Below are positions 1-8,293 of a DNA stretch of 64,000 nt, in pieces. Each line of letters begins with the position of its first letter. The first letter of the stretch is position 1. The stretch lies in the NCBI GenBank assembly GCA_964400675.1, contig CAYNVO010000003.1, positions 62,001-126,000 on the forward strand. The letters are read 5' to 3'. The notes beneath the pieces are model-generated. The model had not been told where the DNA came from. It saw only the letters and a program-made list of their open reading frames with translations, and searched no databases. A program made the position numbers and the translations under genes. This stretch comes from 9FT-COMBO-48-23 sp964400675. GTDB taxonomy: Bacteria; Chloroflexota; Dehalococcoidia; GIF9; UBA5629.

Positions 1-786
1 TTTCAACCTGGTCTCAGTCTGTACATATTGCCAGGGCAGGTCTTCTCCAGTCCCCATGCCAACGGAGGCTACTATTACCTGTGGGTCTCTGTAAATGACC
101 GTCTCCAGGTCGATTGTCTTGTCGCCAGAGATATCAGAGGCGATGTTTTGTCCACCGGCACTGCGGATTACATCATCAGCCAAAGTTCCTGTGCCGGCGG
201 TCATCAGTGGGTCATGCCAGGTGACATAAAATACTCTCGGTTTTTGTTTTGAGGATAAGGTTTCTGTTTTGTCAGTTATAACTTCAATCCTTGACCTTAA
301 GCTGCTGACCATCTCCGTAGCCTGTTTATTTTGTCCGGTGATTTTACCTACCAATGTTATGCTGTCCAGCACTTCAAGCAGGGAAGTTGGTGTTAGAGCC
401 ACAACTGTCAGTCCAAGTTCTTCCAGGGCAGGTATGACTGTTTTGCTGTGAATATTGGTTGCCAGCACCAGGTCCGGCTCAAGTGAGACAACCTTTTCTA
501 TGTCGACAGTGCTGAACCCCCCCACTTTAAGTTTAGTTGTAGCCGCCTGAGGATAATTACAATACTCAGTAACTCCGACCACTTTATCGCCCAGGCCGAG
601 AGCGAACAAGATTTCGGTATTGCTCGGTGATAGAGAGATTATTCGTTGGGGTGTTTTTTCGATTGCTACGCTTCTGCCAAGGCCGTCAACTATATTGCCC
701 GGCGTAGATTGTGCAGCACAACTGGGGCAAAGAAGAAATGCTAGTGCTAACAGGATAAGGAAGTATTTTGGGCTATGTTGGCTCAT
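1..786 (-). CDS. BtuF/FecB-type ABC substrate-binding lipoprotein, probably for corrinoids (partial)
   Basis: Reading the minus strand from an ATG at 786 gives 262 open codons running off the left edge, so the C-terminus is missing. The N-terminus has a hydrophobic signal segment ending at a candidate lipobox Cys (C23, context CPSC). It is followed by the periplasmic-binding-protein family III pattern: DGLGRSVAI, PQRIISLSPSNTEILFALG, VVGVTEYCNYP and LEPDLVLATN. This fold binds cobalamin, haem or siderophores and hands them to a BtuCD-type importer. A cobalamin riboswitch directly upstream makes corrinoid the likely ligand (inference). An AAGGAG site precedes the ATG at good spacing. The permease and ATPase genes would lie to the left of the window. 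Confidence 0.85.
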   Translation of the reverse strand, partial: MSQHSPKYFLILLALAFLLCPSCAAQSTPGNIVDGLGRSVAIEKTPQRIISLSPSNTEILFALGLGDKVVGVTEYCNYPQAATTKLKVGGFSTVDIEKVVSLEPDLVLATNIHSKTVIPALEELGLTVVALTPTSLLEVLDSITLVGKITGQNKQATEMVSSLRSRIEVITDKTETLSSKQKPRVFYVTWHDPLMTAGTGTLADDVIRSAGGQNIASDISGDKTIDLETVIYRDPQVIVASVGMGTGEDLPWQYVQTETRLK

Positions 787-818
787 TATTTTTCTCCTTT
801 GCGTCAATCGCAAATTAA

Positions 819-848
819 AATCCCCATGCTCCAACAAGCAAGGGGATT
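819..848 (-). terminator. terminator hairpin of the cobalamin-riboswitch expression platform
   Basis: On the minus strand AATCCCC pairs with GGGGATT around a 16-nt loop and is followed by TTTTAATTT. It lies between the riboswitch aptamer and the BtuF-like gene, where a transcription-terminating expression platform is expected. The antiterminator pairing was not worked out. Confidence 0.6.
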
Positions 849-849
849 A

Positions 850-1030
850 ATTCTAAATAATAAATCCCACCCCCTTACTCCGCGGAGGTAGCCATACCTA
901 GTAGGGTCGATGTTCTGACTATTACAGCAGGCGGGACTGTGCCGGGATTTCACCGGCTTGCATTCCAATTAAGCCCAAGATTGCCCCTGGGCACCCTACC
1001 GCAGCTATTAAGTTTGTTAACAGAATACCT
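850..1030 (-). promoter_or_regulatory. cobalamin (AdoCbl-type) riboswitch
   Basis: The minus strand carries the class signature: GGTGCCC, then a GGGAA-like segment (here TTGGAATG), then AAGCCGGTGAAATC, CCGGCACAGTCCCGC and a B12-box-like GCCTGCTGTA, then AGTCAGAACATCGACCC. This matches the conserved core order of cobalamin riboswitches. It sits in the leader of the BtuF-like gene and should switch that gene off when corrinoid is plentiful. The outer boundaries are approximate. Confidence 0.85.
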
Positions 1031-1166
1031 GGAAATCGGTATAAAGTCAATAGAGCCAATATATCGAATGAGCCGGGCATACTACAAATCACCTTTCCTG
1101 ATTGCCGGCTAGTTGCTTTCTGCTGATTTAGAATAAATCTTGATTGATGTATTACTGGCAACCTAC

Positions 1167-1195
1167 TTGACAAAGATCCGTCGTTCCTTTATTTT
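1167..1195 (+). promoter_or_regulatory. sigma70-type promoter of the histidine kinase gene
   Basis: A perfect TTGACA (1167-1172) is followed after 17 nt by TATTTT (1190-1195). Transcription would begin near 1202, which favours the ATG at 1218 over the upstream TTG at 1203 as the start of the kinase. Confidence 0.55.
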
Positions 1196-1217
1196 ATGAG
1201 TATTGAGGTACGAAGAG

Positions 1218-2882
1218 ATGGGTGGGCGGAGGACAAAGCCCCAACTTGCCTCTGGAGATAAGGCTCTAGACTTAAGTCTGCAAGACTTGGTTAATAGTCT
1301 GGAAGACGAACTTTTTATCGTAGACAATGAATATCATATAAAGTTCGTTAACTTAGCTATCATGCAGAGGTTGGGTGGACATGCCGCTTCTCCAGTTGGC
1401 AGACTGTGTTACGATGTCTTTGAGGCTAGAGGAAGTCCTTGCAGCTCACACTTGTGGTTATGCCCTATAAACAAAGTATTACACAGCGGTAAATCAGTTG
1501 TAATCGTTCATCCCAGATATCCTATAAGCTCGGACATTGTCTCAAACGAACACATTAGAATCGTTATGTACCCACTAAGAGATAGCCGCGGCAACATAAG
1601 CGCTGTCGCTGAGTTAAGACGAGACGTCACTGTAGAAAAAGAGATGGAGCATCAGGTTCTGAGACGTCATCATTATCTTCAAGCTTTAAGTCGTATTTCA
1701 AGCGCTACGAGCGGGTTGCGGAATTTGAATAGTATCTTAAATGTATGTCTAGACATTGCCTTGGAGTCTGTCGATGGTGAAATAGGGGGTATTCTGCTTT
1801 TTGATGAACAAAAACAAAGGCTACATTATCGTGTTTCTCGTGGTTTATCCGCCAAATATGTTGAGAAAATGCAGATGGCTCCGGGAGAAGGGATAGCGGG
1901 CAGAGTGGTGAAAACTGGGGAGCCTATCCTGGTGGAGGACATCTCAAAAGACGCACGTGTTGTTCATAAGGATTTGATCAGTACTGAGGGACTTAAGGGA
2001 TTTGCCAGCGTTCCATTGAAAGCGAAGGAAAAAGTTGTAGGTGTGATTAACATGGCGAGTCATATGCCAGGCCGATTCAGGGAGGATGACATCTATCTTT
2101 TAAACTCAATGGGTTGTCAGATAGGAATTGCAATTGAGCAGGCGAGACTCTATGACCGTCTGGCAAGTGCAGCGAGGAGGTACCAGGCTCTTCTTCGGCA
2201 TGCTTTGACTGCTCAAGAGGATGAAAGAAAGAGAATTGCTCGCGAGCTCCATGATGAGACCAGCCAGGCTATTACCAGCTTGACTCTCAGTCTGCAAGCA
2301 ATTATGGGGATGGCTGAAATGAAGGGCATTGTAGATAAAGACATCATAGAAAGGCTTAGATCAACACATGCCTATACAGTTCATGCTGGCAATGAAATAG
2401 TTAAGCTTATGAAGGAACTCCGCCCCACATTATTGGATGAGCTTGGAATGCCTGCAGCTATTCATCGCTATGCCAAAGATACCCTTCAAACTCAAGGTGT
2501 TGGTGTAACTGCTGAATTTTTGGGTACAGACGGGCGTTTTCCCCCGGAGACCGAAGTAACGCTTTTCCGTGTTGCTCAGGGACTTATAGGGAACATCTTG
2601 AAGCATTCAGGTGCGAAAAATGCTGTAATTAAGCTAGAGTGTGATAACGCCAAATGTGTATTAAAAATCGAAGATGACGGCAAAGGTTTTAATGTTAGCA
2701 AGCTTACACGTGTAGATCATAGCGGTCGGGGTGCGGGTCTATTCACCATGAAGGAGAGAGTGAGGTTGGCAGGAGGTAATTGTAAGATTGAATCCCGGCC
2801 GGGACAAGGAACCAAAGTTACGGTGAATATCCCGCTCCCTGCGAGTGAGGTAGATGAAAAAGATAAAAGTCTTGATAGTTGA
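1218..2882 (+). CDS. cytosolic PAS-GAF sensor histidine kinase, NarL/HisKA_3 type
   Basis: This is a soluble sensor kinase with no membrane segments. Numbered from the upstream TTG at 1203, it has a PAS domain at about residues 25-150 containing three Cys (CYDVFEARGSPC, WLCPI). A GAF domain follows at about 170-315 (GEGIAGRVVKTGEPI, FASVPLKAKEKVVGVINMA). The HisKA_3 dimerisation helix has the phospho-acceptor His near 350 (RIARELHDETSQAI). The ATPase domain shows GNILKHSG, EDDGKGF and GRGAGLFTMKERV. It overlaps the next gene, a LuxR-type regulator, by 29 bp, so the two form a two-component system. ATG 1218 is preferred because a GAGG lies 9-13 nt upstream and a promoter ends just before it. 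The stimulus is unknown; the nearby folate operon is a plausible target. Confidence 0.88.
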   Translation: MGGRRTKPQLASGDKALDLSLQDLVNSLEDELFIVDNEYHIKFVNLAIMQRLGGHAASPVGRLCYDVFEARGSPCSSHLWLCPINKVLHSGKSVVIVHPRYPISSDIVSNEHIRIVMYPLRDSRGNISAVAELRRDVTVEKEMEHQVLRRHHYLQALSRISSATSGLRNLNSILNVCLDIALESVDGEIGGILLFDEQKQRLHYRVSRGLSAKYVEKMQMAPGEGIAGRVVKTGEPILVEDISKDARVVHKDLISTEGLKGFASVPLKAKEKVVGVINMASHMPGRFREDDIYLLNSMGCQIGIAIEQARLYDRLASAARRYQALLRHALTAQEDERKRIARELHDETSQAITSLTLSLQAIMGMAEMKGIVDKDIIERLRSTHAYTVHAGNEIVKLMKELRPTLLDELGMPAAIHRYAKDTLQTQGVGVTAEFLGTDGRFPPETEVTLFRVAQGLIGNILKHSGAKNAVIKLECDNAKCVLKIEDDGKGFNVSKLTRVDHSGRGAGLFTMKERVRLAGGNCKIESRPGQGTKVTVNIPLPASEVDEKDKSLDS

Positions 2883-3507
2883 TGATCACACTCTCGTGAG
2901 AGACGGAATCCGGGCTTTACTAGGTTTAGTTGCCGATATAGAAGTGGTTGGTGAGGCAACGAATGGCAGGGACGCACTGGAAAAAGTCGAACAGCTTGCC
3001 CCAGATGTGGTACTGATGGATCTGTCAATGCCTATTATGGGTGGGCTTGAAACAACACGGAGAATACGCAAGAAACACCCGGCGACGAAAGTGTTGGCAC
3101 TAACCCAATATGATGATAGCGACTATGTAGTCCCTGTTATCGAAGCAGGAGCTCGTGGTTTTGTTACTAAGATGGCGGCGTTTTCAGAACTTGCCTCAGC
3201 TATTCAAGCCGTGTATAGCGGAGATTCTTATCTGTCGCCTTCGGCAGCAAAGGCGCTTGTTCAAGAATACCAGCAAAAAACCACTGTAGAGGGGGAAAAA
3301 GACCCTTATAATCAGTTGACAGACAGAGAGAGAGAAGTGCTTAAGCTTGTTGTCGAAGGGTACACTGCTCGCGAAATAGCAGATATACTGGTCATCAGTC
3401 CTAAAACAGTGGAGTGGTATAAAAGTAACTTAATGAATAAGATTAACATCCATAACAAAACTGACCTCATTAAGTTTGCCATACGCAAAGGAATTATAGC
3501 CGCGTGA
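2854..3507 (+). CDS. NarL/FixJ-family response regulator
   Basis: The 217-residue protein has a receiver domain (KVLIVDDHTLVRDGI at the start, phospho-acceptor Asp in DVVLMDLSMP near residue 54, conserved T/K in LALTQYD and VTKMAA). It ends with a LuxR-type helix-turn-helix (LTDREREVLKLVVEGYTARE, ISPKTVEWYKSNLMNK). It is the cognate regulator of the overlapping HisKA_3 kinase. Its receiver is clearly paralogous to the second receiver of the protein at 7469-8257. Targets cannot be read from the sequence; the folate/oxidoreductase operon that starts about 200 bp downstream is a candidate. Confidence 0.9.
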   Translation: MKKIKVLIVDDHTLVRDGIRALLGLVADIEVVGEATNGRDALEKVEQLAPDVVLMDLSMPIMGGLETTRRIRKKHPATKVLALTQYDDSDYVVPVIEAGARGFVTKMAAFSELASAIQAVYSGDSYLSPSAAKALVQEYQQKTTVEGEKDPYNQLTDREREVLKLVVEGYTAREIADILVISPKTVEWYKSNLMNKINIHNKTDLIKFAIRKGIIAA

Positions 3508-3633
3508 TGACCCGGGCGAAGTTCCTCCGCTAATCTTAAGCCGCTTCTGCCCCAGATTCTTCCCAACAAAAATCAAGTGTTATTCCAGTAATAATTCTGG
3601 GGATCGAGCCATGTTTTCTTAGAGGTTTTCCTA

Positions 3634-3662
3634 TTGTCGCTTAATTTATAACCATGTACTAT
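3634..3662 (+). promoter_or_regulatory. candidate promoter of the MvhD-fusion/metV/metF operon
   Basis: TTGTCG (3634-3639), a 17-nt spacer and TACTAT (3657-3662) lie about 37 bp upstream of the ATG at 3700, in a 192-bp gap with no other feature. The match is moderate. Confidence 0.35.
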
Positions 3663-3699
3663 TCTCGTAGATTTAGTAGTTTCTGTTCAGAAAGAGCCT

Positions 3700-5823
3700 A
3701 TGTATCCATCTACAGCAAAAGGCGCCAATAAATATCAGCCCGATAAAATGACAAAATTCTCTTTTGATCATAGCCTAGTTCCACCATGCCAAGCTGCATG
3801 TCCGTTACATATGGAAATACGTGAATATGTTGATTTAGTTGCCCAGGGAAGGATTATGGAAGCTCTGCAAGTGATAAGGGATGGTAATCCGTTCCCCTCT
3901 ATTTGTGCTTATGTTTGTACTCACCCATGTGAGGATGCTTGCAGGCGTAGCCAGGTGGACAAGCCTGTTGCCATTCGTGCGCTGAAGAGGTTTGCAGTTG
4001 AATTTGGTGGTGATAGAAGAATCCGTGCTGAGGCAGAAACTATGCATAGTGAGAGGGTAGCTATAGTAGGTTCTGGCCCAGCAGGGATGGCCTGTGCCTA
4101 CTATTTACGAAAATTGGGTTATCCTGTAACTATCTTCGAAGCTCATTCTGGTGTAGGTGGCATGCTTCGGGTAGGTATTCCACAGTATAGGCTTCCCCGT
4201 GAAGTACTGAATACAGAAGTGCAAAGGTTGATGCAGATGGGCGTTGAAATAAGGACAAATACGCGTGTAGTCTCATTAGACCTGCTATCTGACATGGGTT
4301 ACAAAGCCATCTTTATAACTATTGGTGCTCACCAAAGCCTTAGGATGGGCATAGAGGGTGAGGATGGCCCCGGTGTAATAGATGGTGCCACTTTTCTCCG
4401 CGAGGTGAATCTTGGTCTCAAACCATCTTTAGGTAAGAAAGTTGCTGTAGTGGGAGGTGGTAATGTAGCAGTTGATGCTGCGCGTACAGCTCTCCGCTTA
4501 GGCGCACACAAAGTAAGTATTCTCTACCGTCGCAGCCGGGCAGAAATGCCAGCAGACCCGATAGAAATAGAGCAAGCCTTGGAAGAAGGGATTGACATTC
4601 GCTTCTTGGTGGTGCCGGTTAAATTAAAAAGGCGTAATGGGCAGTTAAGTATAAGTTGTATAAAGATGGAGCTTGGCGAACCTGATGCTACCGGTAGACG
4701 GCAGCCTATACCTATTAAAGGCAGCGAATTCAATAGGCAGGTAGACATACTGATTACAGCTATTGGACAGTCACCTCAGGCTCCAAGTGATTTCCGTCTG
4801 CGTATCGGCAGAGGGAGCACTATTCATGTTGACCCAGTCACTCTTACTACAAATAGGGTGGGAGTTTTTGCTGGTGGTGATGCTGTCACTGGACCGGCGA
4901 CCGTAACCGAAGCTTTGGCATCTGGTAGGCTGGCAGCTTTTCGTATTGATGATTATCTTCAGCATAGATATCCGCAAGTTGACAAGGAAATGCGGTCACA
5001 TTTGCAAGGTGATCTGTTGCCTGAGACTGTAGAGATGATCAGAAAAATAGGTCGGCTTGAACCTCCGATTCTGCCGCCTGAAGCAAGAATAGAAGATTTC
5101 AAGGCGGTGGAGTCGGTTTATGATTGGTCAACTGCTGTTAATGAAGCAAGAAGGTGTCTTCGGTGTGGTATGGGGGCTGAAATTGTGTCACAAGATAAAT
5201 GTGCCACTTGCCTGAATTGTATAAGAGTCTGCCCATATCATGTTCCACGCCTCGATGTTAACGGTGCAGTTCAGATACCAGTTGAGCAATGCCTGGCTTG
5301 TGGTATATGTGTTGCGGAATGTCCGGCGAAAGCGATAGTTCTGCGGAAGCCATATGACCAGAGACAGGTAACCGACGAACTACATTATATACTTAAGTCC
5401 GCAGAGAAATCGAAATTCAAGCCGTTCATCGTCGGTTTTTGCTGCCAGTATGGACTTTTTGGTACTGGCACTCTGGCAAACCTGTGGCGGGAAGCTAAAG
5501 CTGGCATCTGGATAGTGCCTGTCTTGTGTGTGGCAAAAGTGGAGGCCGAACATATGTTGCATGCCTTTGAGATGGGCGCAGAAGGAGTTTTCATTGCTGG
5601 ATGTGGTGAACAATGCGCTAGGGAGAATACGGCGTTGTGGATTAGTCAACGTGTTGGTAAGGTTAGAAAGACGTTAGCTCAGATCGGTCTTGAGCCTGAG
5701 CGAATACGAGATTTTATGTTGAGCTCTGCTAATGAAGATATTGCTCAGGACCTGGATAAGTTCGTTGAACAAATAACCGGGTTATATTTTACCTCGACAA
5801 TAGTGCAGGAGGTGAAAAGTTGA
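3700..5823 (+). CDS. GltD-like FAD/NAD(P) oxidoreductase fused to 2x[4Fe-4S] and an MvhD-type [2Fe-2S] domain
   Basis: The 707-residue protein has four parts. An N-terminal Fe-S domain of the glutamate-synthase small-subunit type carries C30, C34, C69, C73, C77 and C81. An FAD-binding fold follows (VAIVGSGPAGMA, about 120-131), then an NAD(P)-binding fold (VAVVGGGNVAVDA, about 248-260). Next come two CxxCxxCxxxC ferredoxin motifs at about 500-550 (CATCLNCIRVCP, CLACGICVAECP). The last part, about 570-690, resembles MvhD/FrhD, the electron-transfer subunit linking hydrogenase to heterodisulfide reductase (GFCCQYG, VPVLCVAKV, AGCGEQCARENT). It is translationally coupled to metV (4-bp TTGA overlap) and then metF. 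That suggests it passes electrons from NAD(P)H and/or ferredoxin to methylene-THF reductase. Domain order and cysteines are seen; the partner role is inference. Confidence 0.85.
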   Translation: MYPSTAKGANKYQPDKMTKFSFDHSLVPPCQAACPLHMEIREYVDLVAQGRIMEALQVIRDGNPFPSICAYVCTHPCEDACRRSQVDKPVAIRALKRFAVEFGGDRRIRAEAETMHSERVAIVGSGPAGMACAYYLRKLGYPVTIFEAHSGVGGMLRVGIPQYRLPREVLNTEVQRLMQMGVEIRTNTRVVSLDLLSDMGYKAIFITIGAHQSLRMGIEGEDGPGVIDGATFLREVNLGLKPSLGKKVAVVGGGNVAVDAARTALRLGAHKVSILYRRSRAEMPADPIEIEQALEEGIDIRFLVVPVKLKRRNGQLSISCIKMELGEPDATGRRQPIPIKGSEFNRQVDILITAIGQSPQAPSDFRLRIGRGSTIHVDPVTLTTNRVGVFAGGDAVTGPATVTEALASGRLAAFRIDDYLQHRYPQVDKEMRSHLQGDLLPETVEMIRKIGRLEPPILPPEARIEDFKAVESVYDWSTAVNEARRCLRCGMGAEIVSQDKCATCLNCIRVCPYHVPRLDVNGAVQIPVEQCLACGICVAECPAKAIVLRKPYDQRQVTDELHYILKSAEKSKFKPFIVGFCCQYGLFGTGTLANLWREAKAGIWIVPVLCVAKVEAEHMLHAFEMGAEGVFIAGCGEQCARENTALWISQRVGKVRKTLAQIGLEPERIRDFMLSSANEDIAQDLDKFVEQITGLYFTSTIVQEVKS

Positions 5824-6503
5824 TAGTTGCGGAACAGAAGCCTCTTGAAGCAATCAGGCAAATGATTGCTCCATACCATAGGGTGTTGATTCTTGGCTGT
5901 GGTACATGTATGACAGTCTGTGATGCTGGCGGTGAACGTGAAGTATCCTTTCTCCATTGTTCATTACGATTGATACAGGCAAAAAGCGGAGAAGAGCCAC
6001 ATATCTTTTCTGAGTATATTTTGAAAAGGCAGTGTGACCCTGAATTTATAGACCTTCTTGTTGATAAAGTCAGTGATGTGGATGCCATTCTTTCCTTGGG
6101 TTGTGGTATAGGTGTGCAAGCCATAGCTGAATGTTTCCCAGATATGCCCGTATTGCCTGGTGTTAATACCTCTTTTATGGGTATGGCTAAGGAGTGGGGG
6201 GTCTGGGATGAGCGGTGCGTTGCGTGTGGAGATTGCAGGCTGGAGGATACTGCTGGCATTTGCCCTATTACCAGGTGCACCAAGGGAATATTAAATGGGC
6301 CTTGTGCCGGCACCAAAAATGGTAAATGTGAAGCAAGTAAAGACATGGAGTGCGCGTGGATTCTCATCTATCAGCGACTGGAAAGGCTGCAGCAACTTGA
6401 GAAAATGCGCCGATATTACCCGCCGAGAAATTTCCGCGCCGTCCCAAGGCCAAAGAGGCTTGTAAAAAAAGTTAGTGTTGGTGCAGGAGAAAGCGATGGC
6501 TAA
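5820..6503 (+). CDS. metV: MetV-like methylenetetrahydrofolate reductase partner (zinc/Fe-S) subunit
   Basis: The 227-residue Cys-rich protein matches the MTHFR C-terminal/MetV family. It has an N-terminal LGCGTCMTVCDAGG, a central LSLGCGIGVQ and the C-terminal signature CVACGDCRLEDTAGICPITRC, followed by GPCAG and GKCE. In acetogens and related anaerobes MetV binds MetF and delivers electrons to its flavin. The start is a TTG overlapping the preceding stop (TTGA), with an AGGAGG about 8 nt upstream. The next gene, metF, overlaps its end by 8 bp. The three-gene block is therefore one translationally coupled operon. Confidence 0.87.
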   Translation: MIVAEQKPLEAIRQMIAPYHRVLILGCGTCMTVCDAGGEREVSFLHCSLRLIQAKSGEEPHIFSEYILKRQCDPEFIDLLVDKVSDVDAILSLGCGIGVQAIAECFPDMPVLPGVNTSFMGMAKEWGVWDERCVACGDCRLEDTAGICPITRCTKGILNGPCAGTKNGKCEASKDMECAWILIYQRLERLQQLEKMRRYYPPRNFRAVPRPKRLVKKVSVGAGESDG

Positions 6504-7398
6504 TTCATTGTTTGAGGAGAAGCTCTATTCTGATACGTTCTTAGTGACGACGGAAGTTGGCCCACCAAAAGGGGCAGATGTGTCAGAATTGATTCACCAC
6601 ATAGACCTGCTAAAAGATAAAGTTGATGCCATCAATGTCACTGACCATCAGAGTTCGGTTATGCGTTTTCCGTCGTTGGGTGGCTGTCTGTTGGTAAAAG
6701 AATTGGGTGGGGAACCCATTCTTCAAGTAACCTGTCGTGATAGAAATCGCCTTGCTCTCCAAGCTGATCTTCTTTTTGCATATTCCAGGGATGTCCGTAA
6801 TGTCCTTTGTCTTACGGGTGATTCTATTGATGTAGGTGACCATAGAGAAGCCAAGCCTGTCTTTGACCTAGATTCAATACAGTTATTGAAAGCGATAAGA
6901 ACTATGGAGTCTGGAACGGATATGGCAGGCAATGAACTTAAGAAAGCTCCGAAATTTTGTGTTGGTGCCTCAGTTCATCCTGAAGCAGATTTCATCGAAC
7001 CTCAACTTATTAAATTTGACAAGAAGGTTGCTGCGGGAGCGCAATTCTTTCAGACTCAGGGCATCTTCGACCTGGCAAGTATTCGGCGGTTCATGCAATA
7101 CGCCTCACAGTTTAATGTGAAAATCCTGGCTGGAATTATAGTTTTGGCTTCCGCCAGAATGGCTCGATACATGAATGAAAATGTACCTGGAATAATTGTC
7201 TGCCAGGCTATTATAGACGAACTTGCTGCTGTGGAGAAAGGCAAGGGACTTCAAAAGGGAATAGAGATTGCTGCTCGCCTGATAAAGGCAATGAGGGAGG
7301 AAAAACTGTGCCACGGGGTACATGTTATGGCTGTAGGTAATGAAGGTATTGTGCCTGAAATCCTGGAGGCAGCCGAATTGGCCGGTGTCAGTCGCTGA
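6496..7398 (+). CDS. metF: 5,10-methylenetetrahydrofolate reductase, MetF
   Basis: The 300-residue TIM-barrel protein has the MetF landmarks: an early Glu in LVTTEVGPPKGADVS, VTDHQSSVMRFPS, LQVTCRDRNR, NVLCLTGD, FCVGASVHPEAD and FFQTQGIFDLA. It reduces methylene-THF to methyl-THF, the last folate step of the Wood-Ljungdahl methyl branch. An in-frame GTG at 6475 would add seven residues, but the ATG at 6496 is preferred because AGGAG lies just upstream and the product then begins at the usual MANSLFEEK-type N-terminus. It overlaps metV by 8 bp, and no separate promoter is seen. Confidence 0.92.
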   Translation: MANSLFEEKLYSDTFLVTTEVGPPKGADVSELIHHIDLLKDKVDAINVTDHQSSVMRFPSLGGCLLVKELGGEPILQVTCRDRNRLALQADLLFAYSRDVRNVLCLTGDSIDVGDHREAKPVFDLDSIQLLKAIRTMESGTDMAGNELKKAPKFCVGASVHPEADFIEPQLIKFDKKVAAGAQFFQTQGIFDLASIRRFMQYASQFNVKILAGIIVLASARMARYMNENVPGIIVCQAIIDELAAVEKGKGLQKGIEIAARLIKAMREEKLCHGVHVMAVGNEGIVPEILEAAELAGVSR

Positions 7399-7468
7399 GA
7401 TGACACTTTAATAAAATGGATGCAGGATTTAATCAATGAATTAATGCTACTTATGGAGGTAAAGGAAG

Positions 7469-8257
7469 ATGGGGAACAGCGCAAAAATACTGGTTATAGA
7501 TGACGAACTCGATTTCGTGGAAGCCTTCCGGATGGTATTTGAAGCTAAATCTTATCAAGTGGTAACAGCATCAAATAGAGCAGAAGCTCAGGATGTGATG
7601 GGTGCAAATCCTGACATTATTGTGTTGGGCACTCTTGCTCCCGCCGGGCAAGCATTTGCAATGCACAACTGGTTGAAGCAGCATCCAAAATACAAGGACA
7701 TACCGCTAGTGGTAATTGATGCCAGCCATGAAGAGCGTCATATCAAAGGATGGAGAAGGTTTGAGGGCATACAAATTGAATGCGAAGCTTATATGACCAA
7801 GCCGATAGAGCCGGCTTCGATAGTGCCGCGAGTTCAAAACCTGCTTGAAGAGGCAACCAGACCCAGAAAGATTAAGGTGCTCATAGTAGATGACCATACA
7901 ATGGTCAGACATGGGATACGTGCTCTTCTCACAGTGCAGAAGGACATGGAAGTGATAGGTGAGGCTGTGAATGGGCAGGATGCGCTTGAACAGGTGCAAC
8001 GACTTTCTCCGAATGTTGCGCTGATGGATATAGTCATGCCTGTCATGAGTGGGCTAGAGGCAACAAGGCGAATAAGCAGCGAATATCCGCTAACAAGAGT
8101 TTTGATCCTGACCCAATATGATGAGGAAGAGAACATGCTTGTTGCCAAGCAGGCAGGGGCGCACGGTTTTATACCTAAAAGGGCAGCAAGCTCCGAACTT
8201 GTAGATGGCATAAGGGCTGTAAATGAGGGGAAATATTCTCCATGGTCGTTATCCTAA
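7469..8257 (+). CDS. double receiver-domain protein with a degenerate first receiver and no output domain
   Basis: The 262-residue protein has two receiver domains and nothing else. REC1 (about 5-125) keeps the acidic pair D11-D12, but the phospho-acceptor position, expected in PDIIVLG, is Gly54. The Lys of the active site is kept (YMTKPIEP). REC2 (about 132-258) is intact (KVLIVDDHTMVRHGI, Asp in VALMDIVMP, FIPKRAA) and is a close paralogue of the receiver of the LuxR regulator at 2854-3507. It stops right after the receiver (YSPWSLS), exactly where the other protein continues to its DNA-binding domain. It may act as a phosphate sink or a protein-interaction switch for the nearby kinase (inference). 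An AAGG-type site precedes the ATG. Confidence 0.82.
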   Translation: MGNSAKILVIDDELDFVEAFRMVFEAKSYQVVTASNRAEAQDVMGANPDIIVLGTLAPAGQAFAMHNWLKQHPKYKDIPLVVIDASHEERHIKGWRRFEGIQIECEAYMTKPIEPASIVPRVQNLLEEATRPRKIKVLIVDDHTMVRHGIRALLTVQKDMEVIGEAVNGQDALEQVQRLSPNVALMDIVMPVMSGLEATRRISSEYPLTRVLILTQYDEEENMLVAKQAGAHGFIPKRAASSELVDGIRAVNEGKYSPWSLS

Positions 8258-8293
8258 CAGTGTTAGATGCGAGAGGACAATCAGGAGGGTGGA

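Noticed and set aside
922..1173. 83-codon minus-strand frame upstream of the BtuF-like gene
   Set aside because: It covers the cobalamin riboswitch aptamer; the RNA structure explains the sequence.
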